Shown here: positions 7,637 through 15,702 of the stretch, piece after piece
How positions within the stretch are numbered: the stretch's first letter is position 1
Layout: the number at the start of each line of letters is the position of its first letter
Assembly (NCBI GenBank): GCA_019637555.1
Contig: JAHBVK010000052.1
Location: forward strand, 1-41,621
Source: Anaerolineae bacterium
GTDB taxonomy: Bacteria; Chloroflexota; Anaerolineae; Aggregatilineales; UBA2796
DNA: 41,621 nt
Direction: 5' to 3'
Notes under the pieces: model-generated
The model's database searches: none
What the model was told of the DNA's origin: nothing
Seen by the model: only the letters and a program-made list of their open reading frames with translations
Position numbers and translations under genes: made by a program

Positions 7637-7663
7637 CGAGCGGCAGTGTCAAACTGCCGCTCG
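7637..7663. terminator. Hairpin after msrA without T-tract
   Basis: An 11-bp stem (CGAGCGGCAGT 7637-7647 with ACTGCCGCTCG 7653-7663) and 5-base loop follow the msrA stop by about 7 bases. No T-tract follows on either strand, so it may attenuate or protect the 3' end rather than fully terminate. The next gene starts 22 bases later. Confidence 0.4.
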
Positions 7664-7685
7664 TCGCTTGTGAGGGAGTGATCCG

Positions 7686-7925
7686 TTGTCAGACCCCGAA
7701 CCACTATCTGATCAGCCGTTTTCTTACCAGCAGACCAAGAACGGCAAAGTTTTCATCTTTTGGTACGATAAGCAGGCGAAAATCCTCAGCGGAGAATCCG
7801 CCGCGAAATTCATCACTGAAATCGAATCGCTAGACGATGCGGGCGCACAACTCTTGATGGCGCGCTTAACGGGTAACTTCAAACGCGGCAACGAACGGCA
7901 GGCAAAGAGTAAACGAGATCGCTAA
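7686..7925 (+). CDS. Small protein of unknown function, 79 residues
   Basis: Not recognised. The TTG start has an excellent GAGGGAG site (7672-7678) at 7-base spacing. The protein begins with an acidic, proline-rich stretch, has a central strand pair (NGKVFIFWYDKQAKIL), a helical region (SAAKFITEIESLDDAGAQLLMARL) and a very basic tail (NFKRGNERQAKSKRDR) that could bind nucleic acid. It ends one base before the convergent stop of the kinase-like gene at 7926. No signal or membrane segment. Confidence 0.65.
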   Translation: MSDPEPLSDQPFSYQQTKNGKVFIFWYDKQAKILSGESAAKFITEIESLDDAGAQLLMARLTGNFKRGNERQAKSKRDR

Positions 7926-9377
7926 TCAGCCCATGCCCGCCAACAGCGCTAACACGATAATTGCCAGCACCATCATCAGAATGATGCCCAGTACCAGCCA
8001 ACTTCCAGCATTTGCTTGAACTTCCGGCTCTTGTGGCGGCTTAGGCGTTTCGATGCGCTGCAAGCCCTTGCCCGGATCGCCAACGCGACGTGCCACGATG
8101 ATCGAGTTGTTGTCACGTTTCACCTGTATGGGTTGCGGCGGTGGTGCAGCGCTGACGCTGCTCTGCTGACCGGTAGTATGCTTGGGGATCACCGTGACGG
8201 GCGGACGCCGCTGATCAAATGTGCCGATGAAATAGCCGCAGCGTTTACAAAAGGCGTAACTGGCAACATTTTCCGCGCCGCAGTTCCTGCAGATTTTGAC
8301 GCCCTCAAGCTGCAACCGTCCAGCAGGGACCGTTGGAACTGCCGCCGCCGGATCACTGCCGATGCTGCGTCGCCCCGATACCACTGGACTCAGCGCCGCT
8401 GGAGACTGCACGATCTGCGCCGGATCGGGTTGCAATGCCGATAATGCCTCTTTCCATGCTGCAAGTGGCGGGCAGGTGCTTAACACGTTGCTCGTCCACG
8501 CGCTTTCTAACAATTCCGCCAGTTGATCAGTGTAATTAGCGCGCAGCGATTCAAGCAGCATTCGGTAGCGTGCAGAAGTAGCATCTTGCATCTCCAACGA
8601 TGAGAAGAAGTGCTCATCCGCGCTGTTCTGTCGCAATCTTGGATCAGCCCAGCCGAGCATCTCGCAGATCAGCACCGCCGCCGCGAAGCGATCCCCTTCT
8701 GCCGACCACTGCCCTTCGGCGCGACCTTCTTTGTGCTGGTAGCCGTCCTGTCCGGCGGGCAGTTCAACGGGCGGCGGCTGATCGGGTCCGTAAATCTCCT
8801 CAATGTCCACCAACTCCACTGATCCCGCGCGGCGATCCACCATTACGTTCGCGCCCGCGATGTCCGTGTGTGCCACGCCCTGCGCTTCCAATCCTGCCAG
8901 CACGTCGGCGGTGGATTTCGCCAACCGCAAACTATCGGCAGTGGTCAGCGGCACTTTGCCCGTGATCAGATCGTACCATGTCGTCCCCGGCAGCCACGGC
9001 ATTAACATACCGTATTCAAGGGCGGGATACTGGTTGAGTAGTCCTGCATGTGTCTGCTGCGTGAACACAGTGCGCCGGGCGGCTTTCATGCCCGACAAGT
9101 CGGCGTACTTATGCAGCGATGCCGCCACTCTGACCAGTTCTGGCACGCGGTACTTGAGCTTGAAATACTTCAATGCCATCCGTTCGCCATCAGTGCTGGC
9201 GAGCTGTATCACAAAGCCGCGTGCGCCGCGTTGAATGTAGGGGATTCCCGGCAGCGCCGGATGCTCGGTCACGCGGTAGGGCTTGCCGTCAATAAAGAGG
9301 CGTTCGTTGGCTTCTACTTTGATTTGCGCCCGACTCTTGGGATTACTACTGCTCGTATTGGCGCTCACTGTCGTCAT
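7926..9377 (-). CDS. Protein-kinase-like protein with zinc ribbon and C-terminal membrane anchor
   Basis: The 483-residue protein has a protein-kinase fold (about 25-250). It keeps the ATP-site lysine (MALKYFK, Lys70), the catalytic loop HTDIAGANVMV (His170, Asp172, Asn177) and DIE (Asp191) in place of DFG. Essential catalytic residues are therefore present in a divergent setting. A four-cysteine zinc ribbon follows (Cys363, Cys366, Cys377, Cys380), then a Pro-rich linker and a terminal membrane helix (about 458-480), giving a tail-anchored protein facing the cytoplasm. It is the last gene of a minus-strand set after PP2C and vWA genes, as in TerY-P triads. Substrate unknown. Confidence 0.8.
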   Translation of the reverse strand: MTTVSANTSSSNPKSRAQIKVEANERLFIDGKPYRVTEHPALPGIPYIQRGARGFVIQLASTDGERMALKYFKLKYRVPELVRVAASLHKYADLSGMKAARRTVFTQQTHAGLLNQYPALEYGMLMPWLPGTTWYDLITGKVPLTTADSLRLAKSTADVLAGLEAQGVAHTDIAGANVMVDRRAGSVELVDIEEIYGPDQPPPVELPAGQDGYQHKEGRAEGQWSAEGDRFAAAVLICEMLGWADPRLRQNSADEHFFSSLEMQDATSARYRMLLESLRANYTDQLAELLESAWTSNVLSTCPPLAAWKEALSALQPDPAQIVQSPAALSPVVSGRRSIGSDPAAAVPTVPAGRLQLEGVKICRNCGAENVASYAFCKRCGYFIGTFDQRRPPVTVIPKHTTGQQSSVSAAPPPQPIQVKRDNNSIIVARRVGDPGKGLQRIETPKPPQEPEVQANAGSWLVLGIILMMVLAIIVLALLAGMG

Positions 9378-9425
9378 TCGCGGTTACTGTTACCCCACAC
9401 CCACATCTACCATGTGTCAACGATT

Positions 9426-10646
9426 TCAGCGCACATACGTCAACACGATCCAGCCGAGCGAAATTAGCAGCGCCAGCACCAGCGAAATTGCGATCACGCG
9501 GCGCAAGCGAAATGGACTCGCTGTCACCACCACCACCTCACTATCGCCCACACCATAGCGCACAGCATCCGGCATTGAAGGTGGCTGGATCGTCAAGGGT
9601 CCGCTCCACGGTCCATGCTGCTCATGCCCTAATGCCCGCACACGGATCACGGTATCAATGCTATCGGCGGGCAGGAAGAACGTATTGGTCGTGGTATCAA
9701 TCGTCCACTGGCGTCCACCTTGTTGCACGCTCACACGGTAACCTGTTGCGTCGGGGATTTCGTCCCAGATCACTGTTGTTTCTTCCAGATCCAATTGGAT
9801 GGGCAGTGGCACGAACACCGGCACGGCATGCGAATCGGCAGTGCTGTCTAGCGCAATATCCAGTACCGCCACGTCATCGCTGGTCGGTGACTCCATCAGA
9901 TCAGAGGCGAGCGAATTTAGCTTGTGCAGCGAATTTCCCGCCAGCACATTCGCCAGAATGTCCTCCAACCCCGGTGTGCGGCTGCCCAGTCCATCGGTAT
10001 GCGCCGTGATCCGCGCGATGCCCTTCAGCGACAGGATCAGCACATGCGGCTTGCCATTCTTGGCACCATAACGTGTTGACCAACGCAGCTTGGTTTCCCA
10101 CAAGCCATCGAATGGGATCGATTTTGCCTTGCTGTCCCACAGCCACAACCGCAGATCGCCCATCCAGCAGGCGTAAAACATCCCTTCCGCGAAATCGACT
10201 ATACCGCCGAGGAACATCGTTTCACTGCCTACTTCGCGCTTACGCTCTAAAGCATCGCGTACCATTGGCGGCAGCGAGGCAGTGATCTCCTTCTCTTGCA
10301 CCAGTGTAGATGCTTCATCCGTCCAATTGGTCAGCGCCGCGTCTAGTGCCTCGATGAACACATCGGGGGCGCTTGGCGGTGGATCGTACTCGTACAGCCA
10401 GTTACACAACTTCTCGCCGAGGAAGCGTGCCGCAATATCCCCGTAAAAGGATTGGCTTACGCCATCGCATACGCAAAAGGCGAAGCGATTGTTATCTTCA
10501 TCCACGCGAAAGCAGATGAAATCCTGTCCGGGCTGACTGGATTTCTTGGAATCGCGGGAGCGATCATAGAGATACGTCAGCACCGCGCCGGGAACGCCTT
10601 CGCGCCGCGCCGGAGTATCAGTGTTCTGGTTGATCGTTGTCAGCAT
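9426..10646 (-). CDS. PP2C-type protein phosphatase with FN3-like domain and membrane anchor
   Basis: The 406-residue protein starts with a PP2C phosphatase domain (about 15-265). Metal-binding motifs are QDFICFR (Asp42), CVCDGVSQSFYGD (Asp61-Gly62), WMGDLRLW, AHTDGLG (Asp218) and TSDDVAVLDI (Asp257-Asp258). A fibronectin-III-like domain follows (about 278-355: TTVIWDEIPDATGYRVSV ... TVIRVRALG), then a C-terminal membrane helix (about 383-403). The enzyme should remove phosphate from Ser/Thr of proteins in the cytoplasm while tethered to the membrane. It lies 48 bases before the kinase-like gene and downstream of the vWA gene. It probably reverses the kinase's action. Confidence 0.88.
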   Translation of the reverse strand: MLTTINQNTDTPARREGVPGAVLTYLYDRSRDSKKSSQPGQDFICFRVDEDNNRFAFCVCDGVSQSFYGDIAARFLGEKLCNWLYEYDPPPSAPDVFIEALDAALTNWTDEASTLVQEKEITASLPPMVRDALERKREVGSETMFLGGIVDFAEGMFYACWMGDLRLWLWDSKAKSIPFDGLWETKLRWSTRYGAKNGKPHVLILSLKGIARITAHTDGLGSRTPGLEDILANVLAGNSLHKLNSLASDLMESPTSDDVAVLDIALDSTADSHAVPVFVPLPIQLDLEETTVIWDEIPDATGYRVSVQQGGRQWTIDTTTNTFFLPADSIDTVIRVRALGHEQHGPWSGPLTIQPPSMPDAVRYGVGDSEVVVVTASPFRLRRVIAISLVLALLISLGWIVLTYVR

Positions 10647-10800
10647 CAGCTATTAGTTCTAAGTCATCTAGTCCGACTACATAAGAATCAGTGATCCGCA
10701 ACTATGGGCGATCCTTACACAACTGACGAAAGTTTGACATCCCAAGTTTATCGCGGCACTTACAGCCCATCGATCAAGCAGGAATAACCGTCGTCAACCG

Positions 10801-10850
10801 TGTCCCCTCTCTGTAAACGGAGAGGGGTGTCGCGCAGCGGCGGGATGAGG
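10801..10850. repeat. REP-like palindromic element
   Basis: CCCCTCTC (10804-10811) pairs with GAGAGGGG (10820-10827), followed by a GC-rich block (TGTCGCGCAGCGGCGGGATG) ending just before the vWA stop codon. The general form, an AGAGGGG hairpin with a GGxGxGAGG tail, resembles dispersed extragenic palindromes I recall from many bacterial genomes. The dispersal in this genome cannot be verified from one window. The rest of 10647-10854 shows no other recognisable signal. Confidence 0.4.
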
Positions 10851-10854
10851 TAAC

Positions 10855-11604
10855 TCACGCCACCGGAGTCGCCCCGCTCATGGTGAACGCCATGCGGATC
10901 AGTTCCTTGTTCTGCGCAGGGAACATCATCGGTGCACCCGGCTGCAACTGATAACCGAATTCCAGCATCTCGCCATGATAGCTGTCAGGGATTGGGGACG
11001 ACATGCGCACCAGTGCCCTCGCGTAATCAGTCGCCAGATCGCTTTCGTTGATCACACCGGGCCACGAGAACACATCATCTACTGGCTGCTTCAGGATTTT
11101 GTCGCTGATAAAAATATTCTCCACCAGCACATTACCGTCACCAGTACCCATACCCATGATCCGCTGCACGATAGGAGTTGGATCATCACCCTGATACTCA
11201 CCGTCGGTCATGTGGCAGATCAACGGCGCAGGGTGTCCCTGCATGTACGGCAATTCCTGATTCAGTAGTTGTTCCGCCGCGAGGAACGCACCCGCCGTAT
11301 TCGTCCCGCCGCGCGGCGAAAACTCCGGCACACCATCGCGCACGAACTGATCGATGGTGCGGATGCCGCCCAGCACGTCATGCACCTGCGACTCGTAAGC
11401 GTAGATCGCCAGCCGATAGCGTGGGGATACTGATTCGCCTTTGGTCGAGCGTGCCACCATCTCAGTAGCAATCTCTTGCAGGGCGTCGGATACGATCTCC
11501 ACACGGCGCTTGTCACCTAACGGCTGGCTCATCGATCCGCTGATGTCCAGCAGATAAATGATCAGCACGGGAGTTGTAGAGGTAGCGACGGCAGTATATG
11601 GCAT
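10855..11604 (-). CDS. von Willebrand factor A domain protein (TerY-like)
   Basis: The 249-residue protein is essentially one vWA domain. The metal-ion-dependent adhesion site DISGSMS (Asp20, Ser22, Ser24) begins at residue 20. It is completed by the GGTNTAGAF loop and HMTDGEYQ. No signal peptide or membrane helix is present, so it is cytoplasmic. This architecture, compact vWA beside PP2C and kinase genes, is the TerY-like component of TerY-P triads, proposed to be a metal-dependent scaffold or phosphoprotein. An AGGAG site lies 8 bases before the ATG. It is divergent from the membrane protein that starts at 11757. Confidence 0.88.
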   Translation of the reverse strand: MPYTAVATSTTPVLIIYLLDISGSMSQPLGDKRRVEIVSDALQEIATEMVARSTKGESVSPRYRLAIYAYESQVHDVLGGIRTIDQFVRDGVPEFSPRGGTNTAGAFLAAEQLLNQELPYMQGHPAPLICHMTDGEYQGDDPTPIVQRIMGMGTGDGNVLVENIFISDKILKQPVDDVFSWPGVINESDLATDYARALVRMSSPIPDSYHGEMLEFGYQLQPGAPMMFPAQNKELIRMAFTMSGATPVA

Positions 11605-11682
11605 AAACGCAGCTCCTGATCATACTAATGAAGGATCAATTCGAGCATTATCTTGCGCTGATCGTAATCTACGCCAGCGAAC

Positions 11683-11712
11683 TTGGCGAATCTTTCAACG
11701 CCGCTGTAAACT
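11683..11712 (+). promoter_or_regulatory. Candidate promoter of the divergent membrane-protein gene
   Basis: TTGGCG (11683-11688), an 18-base spacer and TAAACT (11707-11712) would start a transcript near 11719. That is 38 bases before the ATG at 11757 and consistent with the strong GAGGGG ribosome binding site at 11745-11750. Confidence 0.35.
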
Positions 11713-11756
11713 TCCGAATTACCATCGTTGTTTTGCTGCTGATTGAGGGGTTCGGC

Positions 11757-12827
11757 ATGGCGCTCTATGACGGCAAGATCAGCATCCGATCTACGCTCGA
11801 TCAGGTCTGGTGGGCAGCGGAGATGACGCTGACGCCTGCGCAACAAGTTGTCTCATCCACCAAGCCAGCCGCGTTTGCCGCTATGGACGAGAACTATGGT
11901 TATGTATTTGTCTTTCGAGAACGCGGCAACGGTGAGGTCGGCGTCCGGCTGCTGATCGATGAAGCACCGCGCGTGCGCGAAGTTTTCAACACTTATCGTG
12001 GTTCCGATGCCCTCAATATGCTGGCAACGCTGAGCAACGCTGATCGTGAACTGCTGCTTGAAGTGGCACAAGATGGCGAGCAGCGTCTGCGCGAGATAAA
12101 AACTTATGCCGAACGCGCGACGATGGCTCCGCAAATGAACTCCCTGCCGCCGGATTTGTCATCCTTCTCCGCATCATCTCCAATTTCCGATCAAAGCAGC
12201 TTCCAATATTCGGCAGCGCAAGCCGCGCCCGCCGTCACCGTCAGCCGTATGGATCAGCGCACTATCCGCCCCGGCTTCGGCATCCCCGCACTCATCTTTG
12301 TGATCGTCGCCCTGATTCTGATTCTCGTTGGCATGGTGCTCTTTGCTATCGGCAGGACGACGCCCAACAGCTTTTCTAGCGATGCCTTTGCGCTAACCTA
12401 TCCCGAAGGCTGGCAGCCGCTCGACATCAACACCCTTGCCGACTGCAAGAATGCCGTACCACCCTGTTCGGTAGTGCTTGCCAATGTCCCATTCAATTCC
12501 GTGACTCTTAGGTTCCGCTCTATCACCACCGATGTCCCGCGCAGCATAGAGGACATCGAAGCAAACGACTGGAACAGCATGAAAGCAGTCGAGCCAGACC
12601 TAGAATTTGTACGTCAAGAGAGAGTGCAGCTTGCTGGCAAGCAAAGCGTGCGGATCACCTACCGACAGCAGGTCGGTGATAACAATTTGGCGATCTTTCG
12701 CACGCTGGTCATCGTCTCACCGACACGTTTCTTAGAGATTGTGACCAAGGCGAATAGCACGGCTCGCTACAACGATAACCGCGATGCCGTCGAGCAGATT
12801 CTCAATAGCATTTCGATCAAAGAGTGA
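11757..12827 (+). CDS. Single-pass membrane protein beside the vWA/PP2C/kinase cluster
   Basis: The ATG at 11757 is chosen because GAGGGG lies 6 bases upstream; an earlier in-frame ATG at 11628 has no ribosome binding site. The 356-residue product has a cytoplasmic N-terminal region (about 1-125, mixed alpha/beta, not recognised), a Ser/Pro-rich linker, one membrane helix (about 176-199) and an extracytoplasmic C-terminal domain (about 205-355). That domain begins FALTYPEGWQPLD and ends in a helix (NRDAVEQILNSISI), a pattern seen in PsbP/DcrB-like folds. One intra-domain pair of cysteines (DCKNAVPPC) could be a disulfide. Divergent placement suggests it is the sensor or surface part of the signalling cluster; this is inference. 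Confidence 0.75.
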   Translation: MALYDGKISIRSTLDQVWWAAEMTLTPAQQVVSSTKPAAFAAMDENYGYVFVFRERGNGEVGVRLLIDEAPRVREVFNTYRGSDALNMLATLSNADRELLLEVAQDGEQRLREIKTYAERATMAPQMNSLPPDLSSFSASSPISDQSSFQYSAAQAAPAVTVSRMDQRTIRPGFGIPALIFVIVALILILVGMVLFAIGRTTPNSFSSDAFALTYPEGWQPLDINTLADCKNAVPPCSVVLANVPFNSVTLRFRSITTDVPRSIEDIEANDWNSMKAVEPDLEFVRQERVQLAGKQSVRITYRQQVGDNNLAIFRTLVIVSPTRFLEIVTKANSTARYNDNRDAVEQILNSISIKE

Positions 12828-12953
12828 CCGCGCATTGAGCCTATTGCTGCCTTCTGCTCAAGATGCAACTTTTCGTCCATGCGAGGAGTATTAATATTCA
12901 TCTGGTATCCTAGATGTATTGGTGGTTACACGGTAAGGACTTACGATTAGCAC

Positions 12954-14054
12954 ATGGCAGCACTGGTCAATCTCTCTACCATCGTGCGGGTATTTTTCTC
13001 GCGGCGGGTGCGCGTTGAAACCCCCGATCCTTTGGGTTTGGTGGTTGAGCCGTCTCTCGATCTGACCGCCAGTCGTCAGCAAGATGATTCGATCTTGATC
13101 CGCTGGACGTTTCCCGCCGATTCCGTAGCCATCTACGCTAGCAGCGATCCCAACCAGCAGGGTGCTAGACTCCGCGAGGTTAGCGGTTCTCAACAGGCGT
13201 TGATCTCCGATCTGGATCGCCGTGTGCGCTATTACTTCACCTTGCTCGTGCACCACAACGGATCGCAGACTCGGCGCGTGGTCGCGGAGCGCATCCTGCC
13301 GCTAGAACTAGCCCCCAACTTCCGCGACATCGGCGGCTATCCCGCTGCCGACGGCAAACACACCCGTTGGGGCAAACTTTTCCGTACCGGACCATTCAGT
13401 TCCCTTACCGATTTTGATCGTGAGTACTTGCTTCAGCTTCACTTCAAGTTGGTCTGCGACTTACGCTCCGAGACGGAAGTGGAACAAATGCCCGACACAC
13501 TGCCCGACTCTGCCTCCGAATACTGGTGGCATCCGGTGTTCAGCCACAAAGAATCAACGGCTGGCGTGCGTCGCTTCCTGCTCAGTGTCAACAACATTGA
13601 CAAGCTCAACAGCGCACTTCAAGAAAGCTATAAGCAGGACATGATCGACAAAAAGGGCGCGATCTTCGGCACCACGCTTCGACGCATTCTCGCCGCGGAC
13701 ACGTTGCCGATGTCGATTCACTGCACGGCGGGCAAAGATCGTACAGGCGTCACAGTAGCCTTGTTGTTTGCCGCACTCGGCGTTCCTGATGAGGTCATCA
13801 TCGCGGATTACTCTCTCAGTAATCTCTTCAACTACTATTTCCGCGCTGCACTCAAAGATAATTCGCGTGGTCTACGGATTCTCCGCCTGACGCAAGACAG
13901 CCTGATGCCGCTGCTGTTGGCGCATCCCGACACCATGCGCGGCACACTGGCGCACATTCGCACGACCTACGGCAGCTATGCCAACTATCTCAATGATCAG
14001 TGTGGCGTCGACAGCGCCATGATTCAGCAGTTGCGCACACTGTTACTAGAGTAA
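12954..14054 (+). CDS. Tyrosine/dual-specificity-type phosphatase with N-terminal FN3-like domain
   Basis: The 366-residue protein has an N-terminal beta-sandwich, FN3-like (about 30-112), and a C-terminal phosphatase of the Y_phosphatase3 (MptpB/LipA-like) family (about 118-366). Family marks are NFRDIGGYP, KLFRTGPFSSLTDFD, VCDLRSETE and the signature loop HCTAGKDRTG with catalytic Cys257 and Arg263. The acidic/basic residues within the CX5R loop (KD) are those of the family that can act on phosphotyrosine and on phosphoinositides. No signal peptide is visible. It follows the membrane protein by 126 bases on the same strand, next to a cluster rich in kinase and phosphatase domains. Substrate unknown. 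Confidence 0.88.
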   Translation: MAALVNLSTIVRVFFSRRVRVETPDPLGLVVEPSLDLTASRQQDDSILIRWTFPADSVAIYASSDPNQQGARLREVSGSQQALISDLDRRVRYYFTLLVHHNGSQTRRVVAERILPLELAPNFRDIGGYPAADGKHTRWGKLFRTGPFSSLTDFDREYLLQLHFKLVCDLRSETEVEQMPDTLPDSASEYWWHPVFSHKESTAGVRRFLLSVNNIDKLNSALQESYKQDMIDKKGAIFGTTLRRILAADTLPMSIHCTAGKDRTGVTVALLFAALGVPDEVIIADYSLSNLFNYYFRAALKDNSRGLRILRLTQDSLMPLLLAHPDTMRGTLAHIRTTYGSYANYLNDQCGVDSAMIQQLRTLLLE

Positions 14055-14103
14055 AAACAGATTGTTGGTGTATTCCCAACCAGATTCAAAGACTCGCCTA
14101 CCA

Positions 14104-14150
14104 TTTGCCATTTTTTTGCCATTTTCGCCATTTAAAAAATGGCAAAAAAT
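14104..14150. repeat. GCCATTT direct and inverted repeats
   Basis: GCCATTT occurs directly three times (near 14107, 14118 and 14127), with one inverted copy AAATGGC (14137-14143). ATTTTTTGCCATTT can pair with AAATGGCAAAAAAT (14137-14150). The polarity is wrong for an intrinsic terminator on either strand, since T-runs precede and A-runs follow the stem. It separates the convergent phosphatase and GH5-like genes. Confidence 0.7.
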
Positions 14151-14170
14151 ACCTCTATCTTGTTCCACTT

Positions 14171-14219
14171 ATCACTCATCACTCATCACTCGTTACTCGT
14201 TACTCGTTACTCGTTACTC
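14171..14219. repeat. Heptanucleotide tandem array overlapping a stop codon
   Basis: Seven perfect heptamers: ATCACTC three times (14171-14191), then GTTACTC four times (14192-14219). The end of the array overlaps the stop codon of the minus-strand GH5-like gene (14218-14220). Read on the minus strand it is a GTAACGA/GTGATGA series, so stop triplets recur in every frame just after the gene. The form resembles the short tandemly repeated repetitive (STRR) heptamers of cyanobacteria. Confidence 0.9.
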
Positions 14220-15702
14220 ACGGATTGTAGCCCCGCAGCATCTCCACCACAGGCTTAGGCGAGTAATCCACGTTCCACAACCCGAAGTGATGCTCACCAT
14301 TATCTTGGCTTGGGCACGCAGGCGGGATGCAAGTCACATCCGTCGAATAATCGAACGCCGACCACACTACCCAGCCGAGCATCCCCACCGAATCCGCCGC
14401 CGTGATCGCATCTCGCAGCTTATTGGACTGCCCAGCGTAGTCCCTACCCCACGTGTTGTAGCCTACTTCCTCCAGCAGGATTGGCTTTGACGATACCGCA
14501 CGGATCGCCGCCACGCGCGCCCTCAATTCTGCCCCCGTTGACCAGTGATGGAAGCTGAAGAAGTCCACCGCCTGATCCGTTGGCAGCGGATTACTCAACC
14601 AGCCCGCTGTAATCAGATGATTCGGGTCGGTCAGCCTTACTTGTTGGGACAGGTTACGCAGCCAGTTCAGCACATCTGTAGATCGCTGTTTGTAGCGGGT
14701 GTAGTCGATGTCACCTTCGTTGCGCAAGTCCCACGCCAGAATCGTGCGTTCGTCGCGGTAACGCATGGTGATGTACAACGTCTGCGCCAGTGATGTCTCT
14801 GGATGTGTATACAACGGGCGCACTGTCAGATCGGGCAGATCGTTGAGCGTGATGATCACCTTCAGATCGCGCGCTGCCGCCAACTTCAGTACGCCGTCCA
14901 GTCGCTCAAACGCCGAAGCGATAGGCACTAAGCCGCTGGCGGGGCAGTTGAACATCGCTTCGTACCACAGGAAGATGCGGATCGTGTTCAATCCCGCGCT
15001 CTTGATCAGATCGAGTTCCATCGCGGCGGTGGTTAGATTCGTTTCGGTCAGGAAGCGCCGCCACGGTGCGCGCGAGGGGTAATAGTTAACGCCGCGCACG
15101 CGAAAGGGCTGATCCTCGATTGCGAATTGATTCGCCGCCAACTTGACGAATCCGCCTCGTCCTTGCGGGATATACACAGGGATCGCGCTCAAGGCGGTTG
15201 CCACCGCTTCCTCGTCGCAAGCATCCAGCGGAGCAGGCGTGAAGGCGTTAAGTGCTTTGAGCGCTTGGGCTGCCTCCGCACCACCGGGATTGTATTCCAG
15301 CGCCCGCTGATAGGCGGCAATCGCTTCGCTGATCGCGCCGCGCCGTTGCAGCAGCACGCCGTAATTGTAATAGGCGGGATACAACATCTGCGCGGGGTCT
15401 TTGTCGCCGCAAGTGCCTTCCTCGGCGTGTACACGTTCCAGCGCGTTGATCACCTCTATCCAGTTATTGTTCCAGAACTTATCGAGATCGAAGCAAAGTT
15501 GCTCCACAGTGCGCACATCTGGCGTTGGGGTAATCGGTGTAGCCGTCGCGGGAACGGGCGTTTCGGTCGTTACTCTCTCGTCAAACGTGGGCAGCGGCAT
15601 CAGCGTCGGCTTCTGTGCGACGGCGGAGGGTTCGCAGGCACTGAGTAAAACCAACGTACCCACTGCCAGCAGCAAAGTTGCCAGAGACCTGTACCACTTC
15701 AT
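14218..15702 (-). CDS. Lipoprotein with TPR segment and GH5-like glycoside hydrolase domain
   Basis: Starting at the ATG at 15702, which overlaps the upstream stop by four bases, the 494-residue product begins with a lipoprotein signal (LLSAC, Cys23). A Thr/Pro linker follows, then a TPR-like pair of helices (about 110-150) and a TIM-barrel cellulase-family domain (about 185-494). WDLRNEGD gives the acid/base Glu329 after Asn328, and PILLEEVGY gives the nucleophile Glu411 or Glu412. FSFHHWS and GWVVWSAFDY are further barrel landmarks. It should be a surface-attached beta-glycosidase, mannanase- or glucanase-like; the substrate is not predictable. Upstream in the same operon lie a GHMP kinase-like gene and a nitrilase-family gene. 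Confidence 0.85.
   Translation of the reverse strand: MKWYRSLATLLLAVGTLVLLSACEPSAVAQKPTLMPLPTFDERVTTETPVPATATPITPTPDVRTVEQLCFDLDKFWNNNWIEVINALERVHAEEGTCGDKDPAQMLYPAYYNYGVLLQRRGAISEAIAAYQRALEYNPGGAEAAQALKALNAFTPAPLDACDEEAVATALSAIPVYIPQGRGGFVKLAANQFAIEDQPFRVRGVNYYPSRAPWRRFLTETNLTTAAMELDLIKSAGLNTIRIFLWYEAMFNCPASGLVPIASAFERLDGVLKLAAARDLKVIITLNDLPDLTVRPLYTHPETSLAQTLYITMRYRDERTILAWDLRNEGDIDYTRYKQRSTDVLNWLRNLSQQVRLTDPNHLITAGWLSNPLPTDQAVDFFSFHHWSTGAELRARVAAIRAVSSKPILLEEVGYNTWGRDYAGQSNKLRDAITAADSVGMLGWVVWSAFDYSTDVTCIPPACPSQDNGEHHFGLWNVDYSPKPVVEMLRGYNP

Noticed and set aside
11628..11756. N-terminal extension of the membrane protein beside vWA
   Set aside because: No ribosome binding site at 11628, while GAGGGG precedes the ATG at 11757 and a candidate promoter lies between.
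14171..14219. CRISPR array
   Set aside because: Units are 7 bases with no spacers; this is a simple tandem repeat.
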